IMG/VR virus record: IMGVR_UViG_3300050026_000797
Location: 1-50,869 of that record
Reading direction: 5' to 3' (one strand)
Origin: a virus
Length of the DNA: 50,869 bases
Part shown: positions 41,819-49,199 of the stretch, piece after piece
How the letters are laid out: each line of letters starts with the position of its first letter
Position numbering within the stretch: the stretch's first letter is position 1
Translations under genes and position numbers: made by a program
Notes under the pieces: generated by a model
Told to the model about the DNA's origin: nothing
Databases searched by the model: none
The model's input: only the letters and a program-made list of their open reading frames with translations

Positions 41819-42178
41819 TTAAGTCAACTTACCCTCTGAGGGGTAGAACGTATCCCACCATTCCAAATCGTAAGCCAGGGCCTCATCCTCCATCATCGTT
41901 CCGACGAAGTAATCATCATGCTCTTGACAGACAAAGCAGGCTTTTTCTTCGGTGCTGAATACCCCGATGATTTCCCATGCTTCATCCGAGTCCTTACCTA
42001 CCACCCAGAGAGTTCGGGGCTCCAACGCAGGCTTCAGCAGGTTGGCATTGACCCAACTGGCAAAGCCCCGGATGTTACCGGCCACAAGGGTCTTTTCATA
42101 ATCTGAAGTGCCAAAACTCCAATGCAAAGAATTGATGTAAGCTTCAACCCAATCGGTAAATGGATCAATCTGTGTCAT
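41819..42178 (-). CDS. Hypothetical acidic protein, 119 aa
   Basis: Aromatic- and Asp/Glu-rich (DPFTDWVEAYINSLHWSFGT; WVVGKDSDEAWEIIGVFSTE). The second half looks like a small alpha/beta 'display of daily-value' type domain often seen in phage hypothetical proteins. GGAG stands before the ATG. The family is not recognised. Confidence 0.65.
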   Translation of the reverse strand: MTQIDPFTDWVEAYINSLHWSFGTSDYEKTLVAGNIRGFASWVNANLLKPALEPRTLWVVGKDSDEAWEIIGVFSTEEKACFVCQEHDDYFVGTMMEDEALAYDLEWWDTFYPSEGKLT

Positions 42179-42187
42179 TATTACTCC

Positions 42188-42442
42188 TCAGTTTAACCCC
42201 GGTAGGGGAATGTGGTGTTCTCTGGCAAATCGCTGCATCTCTTCTGGAGTGCGAAACGGCCCATACGTATGCTTCAGTTCCATGGAGGACTTGTGGAACC
42301 CAAAAATACACATTGGCCCAGACCCACAAATATTCAAGGTGCGGTCCCATTCAGCCGTATAGAGTGGCATTGGAGAGCAGACCCAGTTAATCTGTTCAGG
42401 GATTCGGTGGTAGATGAACCGGTGGTGACTCAGTCCTTCCAT
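42188..42442 (-). CDS. Hypothetical protein, 84 aa
   Basis: Contains four cysteines, and RTPEEMQRFAREHHIPLPGL at the C-terminus. The start lies inside the end of the preceding gene, with GGAAAG upstream. The family is not recognised. Confidence 0.6.
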   Translation of the reverse strand: MEGLSHHRFIYHRIPEQINWVCSPMPLYTAEWDRTLNICGSGPMCIFGFHKSSMELKHTYGPFRTPEEMQRFAREHHIPLPGLN

Positions 42443-42966
42443 TTCTTTTTCCTTTCTGGTTTGGATATCTTAGGGAACATTTCTATTACTGCTAATCGAA
42501 CCGCTCGTTTCAGTACATCGTAGCGTCTCTCAACGAGTTGTTGCTTAAATATTTTAAAGTGGACTGAATGTCCTTCACCAACGAGAAGCACCGTTATTCC
42601 AAACCCCACTAAAAAATCCCCACTAGTATCGCTTGTAATCGTCACATCGGGGTTCTTAACTCCCTGCTCTGCTAGGGTCTTAAGAACTTCATCAATGACA
42701 GTAGTTTTGTAAGACTCACCCGGCTCTGAGTTTTCCTCGGATTCTGGCTCTGGGGGTGGAGGTGGGTTCTGCTCCAAATATTCAAACAACTGGTCGAACG
42801 GATCTTGCCGTTCTTTGCAGATAGCCACTGGAACTCTCACCCTATAACTTCCCCACATACTGGACCATATGCCACTGTAATACTTGTCCTTGTAGACGAG
42901 TCTCACCTCGTGAATACAGGAACCAGGGGGAACGTTCTTATACTCCGCAGTCGTCATCACATCCAT
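42430..42966 (-). CDS. Hypothetical protein, 178 aa
   Basis: The start MDVMTTAEYK at 42966 is decided by AGGAGGTGAGT. The N-terminal ~60 residues are beta-rich, followed by an acidic Pro-rich linker (NPPPPPEPESEENSEPGES) and a C-terminal alpha/beta domain with a basic tail (KISKPERKKKWKD). A TGAGTAATAC element lies 18 bases before the ribosome binding site. No family recognised. Confidence 0.65.
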   Translation of the reverse strand: MDVMTTAEYKNVPPGSCIHEVRLVYKDKYYSGIWSSMWGSYRVRVPVAICKERQDPFDQLFEYLEQNPPPPPEPESEENSEPGESYKTTVIDEVLKTLAEQGVKNPDVTITSDTSGDFLVGFGITVLLVGEGHSVHFKIFKQQLVERRYDVLKRAVRLAVIEMFPKISKPERKKKWKD

Positions 42967-42993
42967 ACTCACCTCCTGATACGTATTACTCAA

Positions 42994-43191
42994 CTACTTC
43001 TTCCGTCTGGTTTTGTTTCTTTCAGTGTTACGCTTATGCCATGCGTGGACTTCAGCCAAGGAGAGTTCACGACGACGAATCACTTCCTCACCGGGTCGGA
43101 GGGCAGCAATCATCTTCTCCCTGACCTCATCCTGATCCTTACCCGAATAGACCTTCTGCTCCAATACACCTTCGTACCTGGTCTCTTGCAT
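42994..43191 (-). CDS. Small basic protein, 65 aa
   Basis: Charged with a strongly basic C-terminus (WHKRNTERNKTRRKK). A central helix (EVREKMIAALRPGEEVIRRR). Possibly nucleic-acid-binding. AGGAG precedes the ATG. The family is not recognised. Confidence 0.65.
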   Translation of the reverse strand: MQETRYEGVLEQKVYSGKDQDEVREKMIAALRPGEEVIRRRELSLAEVHAWHKRNTERNKTRRKK

Positions 43192-43193
43192 CG

Positions 43194-43427
43194 TTAGTCT
43201 CCTCTAGTGATGATTTGTTTAACTTGTTCCAGCGTGAGAATGCTAGGGTCTACTCGGCAGCAGTGGGTGAAAGTTACTTCCGTCCCATCCGCAAACTTTA
43301 ACTCGGTTTCATTCTCGCAACCTCGGTCCTCCTCGACCCCGTTCTCATCATAAGATGGACCACCACAATGAAGGCAATGACGGGTCTCAGGGTGAATCAT
43401 ATCATACTGGTAACAGTAAAGATGCAT
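43194..43427 (-). CDS. Small CxxC protein, 77 aa
   Basis: CLHCGG near residue 18 and later C...CC cysteines (GCENETELKFADGTEVTFTHCC) suggest a zinc-binding fold. The C-terminus is a short helix (TLEQVKQIITRG). AAGGAG precedes the ATG. Function unknown. Confidence 0.65.
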   Translation of the reverse strand: MHLYCYQYDMIHPETRHCLHCGGPSYDENGVEEDRGCENETELKFADGTEVTFTHCCRVDPSILTLEQVKQIITRGD

Positions 43428-43448
43428 TCCTGCTCCTTATGGGAAGGG

Positions 43449-44015
43449 TTACTGCACCTCGAACTTTTGAATGATGGTGCCGGGAGGAACGTTAAGGGTA
43501 AGGTTTTCATTCCTCCAAGTTTCCTGCACGTACCACTTCGGCCACCATTTATAGCATTTACGGTTGGTTTCCAAAGTGGTATCGTAGGATAGGTTGGGCT
43601 TCTCCCCGGCAGTCTCTCGGATCAACGATTCCCCAGTATTAATCTCTCCCCTCCGATAGGTCTGGTGCCCCAAATCATATATGAAGTAGTATTTTTCATC
43701 TGCTCCGATATGACCACAGCCCAGAAAGAAGTCCCCACTGACCTCGGAGGCACCCCGCAGGGAGACGATAGGGCAGACGTTGTGCTGGACCACTATTTCA
43801 GTCCTACCGTTGCTGCTAAAAATTGCCGCAACAACTAGAGTGAATATACTTGTTAGCACTCCACCGACTATAAAGGTCACAAAACCCACGTGCTCACCGG
43901 GGAGATCAATACCGTGGTGTTCCGCCCATTCTGGAACGTGCCCCCCAGTGTGAGATTTGTAGGAAGCGATTATGACCCACACCAGCCATGCGGCAACTAT
44001 GATGTAAAAAAGCAT
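43449..44015 (-). CDS. Phage membrane protein with extracytoplasmic beta domain
   Basis: 188 residues. Two N-terminal membrane helices (LFYIIVAAWLVWVIIASY and HVGFVTFIVGGVLTSIFTLV) and a C-terminal domain with SLRGASEVSGDFFLGCGHIG, KYYFIYDLG and a final LNVPPGTIIQKFEVQ. The latter pattern is a known phage/bacterial family (VSLRxxSxxxGxFFLGxG ... YEFHVPxGTI) of unknown function. TGAGTAATAA stands upstream of GAGGAG. Confidence 0.7.
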   Translation of the reverse strand: MLFYIIVAAWLVWVIIASYKSHTGGHVPEWAEHHGIDLPGEHVGFVTFIVGGVLTSIFTLVVAAIFSSNGRTEIVVQHNVCPIVSLRGASEVSGDFFLGCGHIGADEKYYFIYDLGHQTYRRGEINTGESLIRETAGEKPNLSYDTTLETNRKCYKWWPKWYVQETWRNENLTLNVPPGTIIQKFEVQ

Positions 44016-44077
44016 TGCTTCTCCTCAGTTGTTATTACTCAATCAGTTATGATACTAAATCCCCGGCTGGGAGTAGG

Positions 44078-45076
44078 TCAGATGTGGCAATCAACCAGAG
44101 TCAGAAGGGTGTTGGCCGGGAGTTCGTCCAGCATAGCATTGAACTCTCGATTCCACTGCCCCCGATCCTTCTCGTTGCTCACACAGGCCCACCAGCCCAT
44201 CTCACCTCGCTCATGCCACTTGCCATCCCTCACATAGGCGAAGGGAACGCAGGCCGCATTCTTGGCTCGCTCCACATAGGTCTGTTCGTCGCACTGGAAC
44301 TCTTCGATATTCTTGGGGAGCTGATCATCGGCCTTCATGGCCTTGAGCCTAACCAGGGCAGGCTGAGCGTGGTAGAAGTCCCGCCTCGCATCGATGCCCC
44401 CCAGTGACTTGTCTTCGACCACATCCTTCCACAGATGTTCAAGCTTTGGCATTTCCCCGCCGAACGCCTTGGCCACATCCTCATACCGTTGGAATGCGCT
44501 GACCGCCGCTTCGGTACGCATCCCTTCCAGGTCCACATCTCCGACCATCAGTTGATCCGCATGTCCAGCTTCAGCTTCAGGGGTCATCAGGCCAGGGGTT
44601 CCCAGCAGTCCACCGATATGAGCGACCGCCTCTTTCAGCTTGTAGAAGCCGGTCCACCGACCACCCATCTGGTACCAGTCCCATTTGGCGTGAGTGTCCT
44701 CCCAGTAACCATAACGATTCATCTGGGGATCCCGTTCCTTGGAGCCGTGCCAGTCCGTGGCGTAGTCTTCGAACGTGGGGTAGAGTTCGGTGAATCGCAT
44801 CTCCCGCTGCTCCAACTCCTCGGGAACCGCATACTCGCTACCGATATGCCCCTTATGGTATGGAACCCTGAAGCATTCGTCATAGCGACTCTTGAAGGAG
44901 CCATCCGGCATGACGACTCGCTTGTCAGTTTCGGTCTGGTACTTCTCCAACATCTCGTCTTCCTCATCGTTGAAGACGAGGTAATCCTTGGGGCAATCCC
45001 CCATGTTGTTCTCCTGGTAGGGAGCGAGCTGCTCCTCCGGATTAGGGCCGATGACGAGTACGGTGAAATGTGAAAT
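44078..45076 (-). CDS. Conserved phage protein (SHFTVLV family) with AUU start codon
   Basis: 332 residues. Homologues known to me begin MSHFTVLVIG; here that sequence is encoded as ATT-TCA-CAT, so the initiator at 45076 is ATT. GGAGGT sits 5 bases upstream (45087-45082) and a TTGACG-17-TATCAT promoter just beyond. In-frame codons further upstream lie inside the promoter and the next in-frame ATG would remove the conserved start. Other conserved features: AKWDWYQMGGRWTGFYKLK and GLMTPEAEAGHADQ. Function unknown; widespread in phages. Confidence 0.8.
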   Translation of the reverse strand: MSHFTVLVIGPNPEEQLAPYQENNMGDCPKDYLVFNDEEDEMLEKYQTETDKRVVMPDGSFKSRYDECFRVPYHKGHIGSEYAVPEELEQREMRFTELYPTFEDYATDWHGSKERDPQMNRYGYWEDTHAKWDWYQMGGRWTGFYKLKEAVAHIGGLLGTPGLMTPEAEAGHADQLMVGDVDLEGMRTEAAVSAFQRYEDVAKAFGGEMPKLEHLWKDVVEDKSLGGIDARRDFYHAQPALVRLKAMKADDQLPKNIEEFQCDEQTYVERAKNAACVPFAYVRDGKWHERGEMGWWACVSNEKDRGQWNREFNAMLDELPANTLLTLVDCHI

Positions 45077-45095
45077 GGTACACCTCCGATAAGAT

Positions 45096-45124
45096 ATGAT
45101 ACCCGAAATTGGGGAGTTCGTCAA
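45096..45124 (-). promoter_or_regulatory. Strong sigma70-type promoter
   Basis: Minus strand TTGACG (45124-45119), 17-base spacer ending GGG, TATCAT (45101-45096). The predicted transcript begins near 45089, immediately before GGAGGT, leaving a very short leader to the ATT start. Confidence 0.75.
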
Positions 45125-45133
45125 CAAAACTTT

Positions 45134-45535
45134 TTACTTTTCTACTCTGGACAGAGCAGCTTCAAACCACATTCCCTGCCGCCCAGTCAATTGGGCCGCA
45201 TGATCCAGAATGACTCCGCTGAACCATCTGCCCCGCCATTCAAAACTCTCCAACCAATGTGGGTCAACAATTTGTAAGTCGGTTCGACCCAGATGTTTAG
45301 CCAGATCCTTGGGGTAGTAGAGGTGGAAGTTGCACCAGATGTATACCGCACACGCTGGGGCCATACACATCTGTAAACTAGTCCTCCCACCCTGCCGTTC
45401 ATCCGAATAGCTATACAGATAAGCTAGATTTTCGTATAACGCCTTGGCGGCTACCGGGTCCATCTGCTTTTGTCTGGCCTGAAGCTCTTCATAAAAGCTG
45501 GCTAGTTCTTTCTGGAACTCACTCTCTTCACTCAT
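45134..45535 (-). CDS. Hypothetical protein, 133 aa
   Basis: A charged helical N-terminus (EFQKELASFYEELQARQKQM), then an aromatic alpha/beta region (WCNFHLYYPKDLAKHLGRTD). No motif identified. Its ATG overlaps the stop of the 70-aa gene (ATGA, 45532-45535). Confidence 0.65.
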   Translation of the reverse strand: MSEESEFQKELASFYEELQARQKQMDPVAAKALYENLAYLYSYSDERQGGRTSLQMCMAPACAVYIWCNFHLYYPKDLAKHLGRTDLQIVDPHWLESFEWRGRWFSGVILDHAAQLTGRQGMWFEAALSRVEK

Positions 45536-45744
45536 CTGATGATTCGATTCAGTAAGCCCTGAAGAGCTAGATGCAGATCAGAGGTGGTGAAATCGACCGG
45601 ATGTTCTCCTGGCCGATTTGCAATGATCTGATATTGATTGGGCAGGGACTCTCTTTCGGAGTTTATATACTGCCGAACCGTCAACGTCACCTCGTTAATT
45701 TTCACATTAGTTTTGGGGTCCGAACCAAAGATTGGAAACTCCAT
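45532..45744 (-). CDS. Hypothetical protein, 70 aa
   Basis: Begins MEFPIFGSDPKTNVKINEVT at 45744 (GGCGGAG nearby); upstream in-frame codons have no ribosome binding site. The protein resembles a small beta-rich domain. The family is not recognised. Confidence 0.6.
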   Translation of the reverse strand: MEFPIFGSDPKTNVKINEVTLTVRQYINSERESLPNQYQIIANRPGEHPVDFTTSDLHLALQGLLNRIIR

Positions 45745-45820
45745 CACTCCGCCTCTGTCTTTGCAATTTCTAATGCGGCATTCAGCAGGAGACCCATTCG
45801 ATCCTTCGCATGAGGGCTGA

Positions 45821-45913
45821 TCAGATGATCCAACTCTGATCCTTACGTCTCGCACAAACTAGGGGCAGGCCCTCCTCAACAGAAATCTTTTCCAACTTCT
45901 CTATCTGATCCAT
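45821..45913 (-). CDS. Possible coupled small ORF, 30 aa
   Basis: The ATG at 45913 shares a base with the stop of the 103-aa gene (TAATG) and GAGGAG lies upstream. Reads MDQIEKLEKISVEEGLPLVC and stops at 45821. A second short frame (LDHLISPHAKDRMGLLLNAA...) follows in another phase up to the 70-aa gene, so this may be one gene with a frameshift. Confidence 0.35.
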   Translation of the reverse strand: MDQIEKLEKISVEEGLPLVCARRKDQSWII

Positions 45914-46224
45914 TAGCTCTCCTCGGGTGTTTCTGGAACCCCCATCTGGTGCAACACTAAACTAGAGTGCCCCTCCTTACGGGCTGTCTTTGCCACCCAG
46001 AACATGTATTTGTCCACGTTGACCCCGCCACCCGCCGCACACTGGGACAGCGCACGGTAATGTTCGATGATCGGATGGCCCGTATCAATCGCTGACGTAC
46101 AGAATGCCCCATCCGCGAACTCGAAGGATGCGAAGAATGGAATCTCCTCTTCCTTACAGATACGGATGATTTCGGTCATCAGAGGGCTGAGCCGCTTGTC
46201 GTAAACCGATTCCTTATTTTCCAT
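45913..46224 (-). CDS. Hypothetical protein, 103 aa
   Basis: Soluble, with LSPLMTEIIRICKEEEIPFF near the start and a Gly-rich segment in the middle (SQCAAGGGVNVDKYMFWVAK). A mixed alpha/beta phage protein of unknown function. A TGAGTATTTG element precedes it. Confidence 0.65.
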   Translation of the reverse strand: MENKESVYDKRLSPLMTEIIRICKEEEIPFFASFEFADGAFCTSAIDTGHPIIEHYRALSQCAAGGGVNVDKYMFWVAKTARKEGHSSLVLHQMGVPETPEES

Positions 46225-46239
46225 TTCTCACTCCATTGA

Positions 46240-46611
46240 TCAAATACTCAGATTTTTCACTTCAGCTAAGGCAGCCTCGATAGAATCATAAGTGTGCCAA
46301 AGGGGATGATGGCGGAACACAGGACTCAGCGATTCACAATCCCCTACGCAGTAGATGGGCTTCCCTAGAGCTAGAGCGGCCCCGACTTCCATCAGGGCTC
46401 CTTTGAGGATCTCCCCTGGCAGGCAGTAGAGTAGAATGACATCCGCTTCGGCTACTTCCCGAAAGCATCGATTTGTCAGATCCGCAAAATCTAATGTGAC
46501 CCCCTTTTCGGCCTCATCAATCCAGGTGGACATGATATTGATTCCAGATGCTCTTAGGCTTTGCCACATGGGAGCATGTTTAACTTTGCTTGCTCCATAC
46601 ACCTTTGCCAT
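46240..46611 (-). CDS. Nucleoside 2-deoxyribosyltransferase-like protein
   Basis: 123 residues from ATG 46611, with GGAG 5 bases upstream. Rossmann-like: MAKVYGASKVKHAPMWQSLR, STWID, ADVILLYCLPGEILKGALMEVGAALALGKPIYCVG. The GALMEVGAALALGKPI segment with Glu75 matches the catalytic-Glu helix of the NDT/DUF4406-like family. It could exchange bases on deoxynucleosides or hydrolyse a nucleotide. The overlap with the 109-aa gene suggests one operon. Confidence 0.7.
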   Translation of the reverse strand: MAKVYGASKVKHAPMWQSLRASGINIMSTWIDEAEKGVTLDFADLTNRCFREVAEADVILLYCLPGEILKGALMEVGAALALGKPIYCVGDCESLSPVFRHHPLWHTYDSIEAALAEVKNLSI

Positions 46612-46613
46612 TC

Positions 46614-46943
46614 TCACTCCACAAAATGTATGGTTTGGCTGGCTGGCATCGCCCACCATTTCGACCAGTAGGCTTTGGCTTCCTTCCACGGCTGGTCTGG
46701 ATCAAAATAACCAATCGTGCTGGTTTCAGAACTCTGTTTGGTTATTTCTTCAAACCACACATGCTCCTCTAGGTTATTCCAATCCGGCTCCTTGAAACAA
46801 AATTCATATTTTGAATCAATCCGGTTGCCCTCGTCATCAAAAACCAGATAACCGTTCCGCAGTGAAGCATTGATCCGCTCACAGATGGCTCGGCATTTCT
46901 GATAGTTTTGTCTAACCTGTCTATCACTAATCGGTTTAGCCAT
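46614..46943 (-). CDS. Hypothetical protein, 109 aa
   Basis: A basic N-terminal helix (DRQVRQNYQKCRAICERINA) and a Trp-rich C-terminus (QPWKEAKAYWSKWWAMPASQ). No family recognised. Overlaps the 96-aa gene by 8 bases upstream and ends 2 bases before the deoxyribosyltransferase-like gene. Confidence 0.65.
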   Translation of the reverse strand: MAKPISDRQVRQNYQKCRAICERINASLRNGYLVFDDEGNRIDSKYEFCFKEPDWNNLEEHVWFEEITKQSSETSTIGYFDPDQPWKEAKAYWSKWWAMPASQTIHFVE

Positions 46944-47226
46944 GCAAAACTCCTCTGACTACTTCTCTAATGGTTGCAAGTTTCTCTGGTGTGTTCAGAT
47001 CCGCATCATAGAGATGGTCTTCGATCTCCAGCAGGGCCTTCCCCGCTACCGATTCAGCCGTCACATCTTTACGTTTCAGGATCAGCACGATAGGGAGGGC
47101 GGGGCCTCCTTCCATGACACAGAGTTCCCAGCCATCCTTCCCCATGAGGTTCAACTCATCAACTGTTTCCTTGATGGTGGGATAGGTTTCAAATCTGATG
47201 GGGGTGTATTCCCACAGATCATGCAT
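46936..47226 (-). CDS. Hypothetical protein, 96 aa
   Basis: A small alpha/beta protein with KETVDELNLMGKDGWELCVM followed by a strand (PALPIVLILKRK), the DUF4177-like pattern 'LN..G..GWEL.....' of small phage/bacterial proteins. Function unknown. Coupled to both neighbours by 8-base overlaps. Confidence 0.65.
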   Translation of the reverse strand: MHDLWEYTPIRFETYPTIKETVDELNLMGKDGWELCVMEGGPALPIVLILKRKDVTAESVAGKALLEIEDHLYDADLNTPEKLATIREVVRGVLHG

Positions 47227-47416
47227 GAGATGTCTCCAATGCCCTGATTAGAATATCCACCTCTTGAGCAGCAAGATCAGCAAGTTGTTCTGTGGTGAGT
47301 TTAGGTGGGAACCCCATACCCATATCCACTATCCCATGCTTTGGGATATAAGAATCGTAACGAAGAATCAACGGCTCAAACAATTGAGCGTCGAAGTCTG
47401 AGAGGTTCTGGTCCAT
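47219..47416 (-). CDS. Hypothetical protein, 65 aa
   Basis: A small acidic protein with a helical C-terminus (TTEQLADLAAQEVDILIRAL). AGGAG precedes the ATG. The family is not recognised. Confidence 0.65.
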   Translation of the reverse strand: MDQNLSDFDAQLFEPLILRYDSYIPKHGIVDMGMGFPPKLTTEQLADLAAQEVDILIRALETSHA

Positions 47417-47428
47417 TCTGACGGCTCC

Positions 47429-47707
47429 TTAAAAAATTAATTCATAACCTTTGGTAGCGGGAATCAGACGGCTCATCCGAATCGGGATCCCATGGATCCA
47501 GCCCATCAGACCCTGCTGTAATAATACTCGTGAGCCGCAACGGATCAGACTCCCATCAGCTTCGATATGAGCTAGTTTACCATAAACGACCGGATGCATC
47601 ACGATTTGTTTTGGTCGGAGCAACTCAGCCTCCGCACACATTCGTTCATATGACGACTGGGAGTCCAGTTGGTTATGTGTTCCTAGAGTTAGGATGACGG
47701 CTCTCAT
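47429..47707 (-). CDS. Hypothetical protein, 92 aa
   Basis: Contains SYERMCAEAELLRPKQIVMHPVVYG, reminiscent of phage major-capsid-like 'P..IVMHP' segments, but the protein is short and sits in the early arm, so that similarity is probably superficial. ATG shares a base with the preceding stop (TGATG). Confidence 0.6.
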   Translation of the reverse strand: MRAVILTLGTHNQLDSQSSYERMCAEAELLRPKQIVMHPVVYGKLAHIEADGSLIRCGSRVLLQQGLMGWIHGIPIRMSRLIPATKGYELIF

Positions 47708-47925
47708 CAGACATACCCCTCAGCAACGAGTCGCGCCCTGACCAATCTCCAATTCGCTCTCAGCAGGAGTCGGTCTTCCTTGCTTAATCCCGACTCTGCT
47801 TTCTTCACCTGTCGGTCCATATGGTTCAAATCAGACCCACCGCAGAGCATTAGTCCCAGACGGATATGCTGGTAGAACAGTTCCGTATCTTTCAGTCGGT
47901 CGGGTAACGGATAAGTATGCTTCAT
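47707..47925 (-). CDS. Hypothetical basic protein, 72 aa
   Basis: The start MKHTYPLPDRLKDTE at 47925 lies 1 base after the MazG-like stop with GGAAAGG upstream. Helical and basic (GLSKEDRLLLRANWRLVRAR). The family is not recognised. Confidence 0.65.
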   Translation of the reverse strand: MKHTYPLPDRLKDTELFYQHIRLGLMLCGGSDLNHMDRQVKKAESGLSKEDRLLLRANWRLVRARLVAEGYV

Positions 47926-47926
47926 A

Positions 47927-48298
47927 TTAGAAAGCCTTTCCGCCATGCCGGAAGGAACGGTTGCGATTAAACTCTTTCTTCGCAAGGATAGCTTCGGGGA
48001 GTCGGTAACCCTTACGAGCCGCATAGTTCATGATCCGGATCACCACATCGGCCAATTCTTCCTCCACCCCACTGAATTGAGGAATATGAACTGAGGGAGG
48101 ATTACCATGCCGCACAGCCTCTAACGCTTCGGACAGTTCGGAGTGCATGAGACAAATCGACTCCCCATCGTTCTGATTCGGCTCCTCCCACCCATGGTCT
48201 TTGGCGATTTGTAACGTCTCCATCGCCACCTCCCCCCAGGTGAGACTAAACTGAACGCATCTAAACTCTAATCCTTCCACATCAAACGGTTCTTCCAT
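47927..48298 (-). CDS. MazG-like nucleotide pyrophosphohydrolase
   Basis: 123 residues. The all-alpha NTP-PPase signature is complete: HSELSEALEAVRHGNPP with Glu54/Glu57, then EEELADVVIRIMNYAARKGY with Glu81 and Asp84 binding Mg2+, and a C-terminal AILAKKEFNRNRSFRHGGKAF. Such enzymes hydrolyse NTPs or dNTPs to monophosphates; phage copies may clean modified nucleotides or alter alarmone levels. A TGAGTATTAG element and GAGGAG precede the ATG. Confidence 0.88.
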   Translation of the reverse strand: MEEPFDVEGLEFRCVQFSLTWGEVAMETLQIAKDHGWEEPNQNDGESICLMHSELSEALEAVRHGNPPSVHIPQFSGVEEELADVVIRIMNYAARKGYRLPEAILAKKEFNRNRSFRHGGKAF

Positions 48299-48312
48299 CT
48301 TGACTCCTCTGA

Positions 48313-48897
48313 ATGCTAATACTCAGCGGGGCGGAACTTCTCTTATCAACCCTGTGGGCACCAAAAAATTTGTTCAGACGCGAAACGGAGAATGGTAACC
48401 AATGGGATACGCAGAAGTTTATGATCGGAGACCTGGATGGTGATTTTGATGCCCCGGCCTATCTCTTCGGCTCCAAACTGAATCAGCAGGTATGTGGCCT
48501 CCTCAACCCCAGCCGGGTGGAGATGGAGGACTGGGACGGTCAGACCATAGCGATGTGTTATGCGTATAATCCTGAACTTGTCAGAGCAATGCAATCGTTA
48601 TCCTGGACGGAGTTGTGCCCTGGCTGTTGGTCCAACCTGAACCGAACAAGGTATATCAGCGAGGATGACCCAGATATGGATATGTGTGGAGGGGGTGGGG
48701 GAGTAAGGCTTACCGACTCCACCGGACACCACAAGGTTTGTCCCACCGACCGCTACAGTAAGGGCAGTTCTCCGATTCTTTCGGCATCATCAGCTTGCAC
48801 TCTTTGCACTCTTTCCACTCTTCAGGACTCATGCAACGCCGTATCTCTTCATCTTCTTCAAAGCTATGGGTGGACATATGGACCTCCGCTAACATAA
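48313..48897 (+). CDS. Possible rightward gene, C-terminus doubtful
   Basis: The plus strand between 48360 and ~48700 is purine-rich and reads like real protein (MIGDLDGDFDAPAYLFGSKL; EDWDGQTIAMCYAYNPELVR). It may start at 48421 or earlier; no strong ribosome binding site is seen. Beyond a G-run (48690-48702) the frame is only the complement of the leftward zinc-ribbon gene. A one-base shift in the G-run would end it at a TAA near 48703, just before that gene. No family recognised. Confidence 0.35.
   Translation: MLILSGAELLLSTLWAPKNLFRRETENGNQWDTQKFMIGDLDGDFDAPAYLFGSKLNQQVCGLLNPSRVEMEDWDGQTIAMCYAYNPELVRAMQSLSWTELCPGCWSNLNRTRYISEDDPDMDMCGGGGGVRLTDSTGHHKVCPTDRYSKGSSPILSASSACTLCTLSTLQDSCNAVSLHLLQSYGWTYGPPLT
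48710..48877 (-). CDS. Small zinc-ribbon protein, 55 aa
   Basis: From ATG 48877 with GGAGGT 4 bases upstream. Four cysteines in CKECKLMMPKESENCPYCSG form a zinc ribbon; the N-terminus is acidic (STHSFEEDEEIRRCMSPEEW). It is the first leftward gene after the repeat region, with CTCAGTATTA and a 12-bp repeat element just upstream. Confidence 0.7.
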   Translation of the reverse strand: MSTHSFEEDEEIRRCMSPEEWKECKECKLMMPKESENCPYCSGRWDKPCGVRWSR

Positions 48898-49199
48898 TAC
48901 TGAGGCCGGTGCCGAATTTTGTAAAACGCCGAATCGAAAATTGAGAAAAAATATGCGCGATTTTTTTTGATGGCCTATTTTGCCGAACCAAAAACTCGAA
49001 AAATTTTAGGAAAATGGTCCGACCCATAGGCCCCTCCCGGCATTTTATGCCTACCAAACCTTTGGGGGGGCTGTTTTTACCCATCGGTCATTCCTGCACG
49101 GTGCAAAACTTACACTGCGAATTTTTCCTGGGAAAGAATTAATCGGCACCGGCCTCTCTGGTCAGCAAGCCGACTTCGCTGACTTTCCATTCCTATCGT
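48878..49199. other. AT-rich non-coding region with two 12-bp elements
   Basis: No convincing gene. It contains the 12-bp element at 48904-48915 and 49143-49154 (opposite orientations) and an AT-rich tract (48915-49015, including eight consecutive T's). This is compatible with an origin unwinding region or leader, but unproven. Confidence 0.5.

Noticed and set aside
47429-47707. Capsid-like segment (RPKQIVMHPVVYG)
   Set aside because: The protein is only 92 aa and lies among early-type genes; the similarity is too short.
48346-48594. Minus-strand frame of 82 aa
   Set aside because: Starts at TTG without a ribosome binding site and lies on the pyrimidine-rich strand; the plus strand looks more coding.
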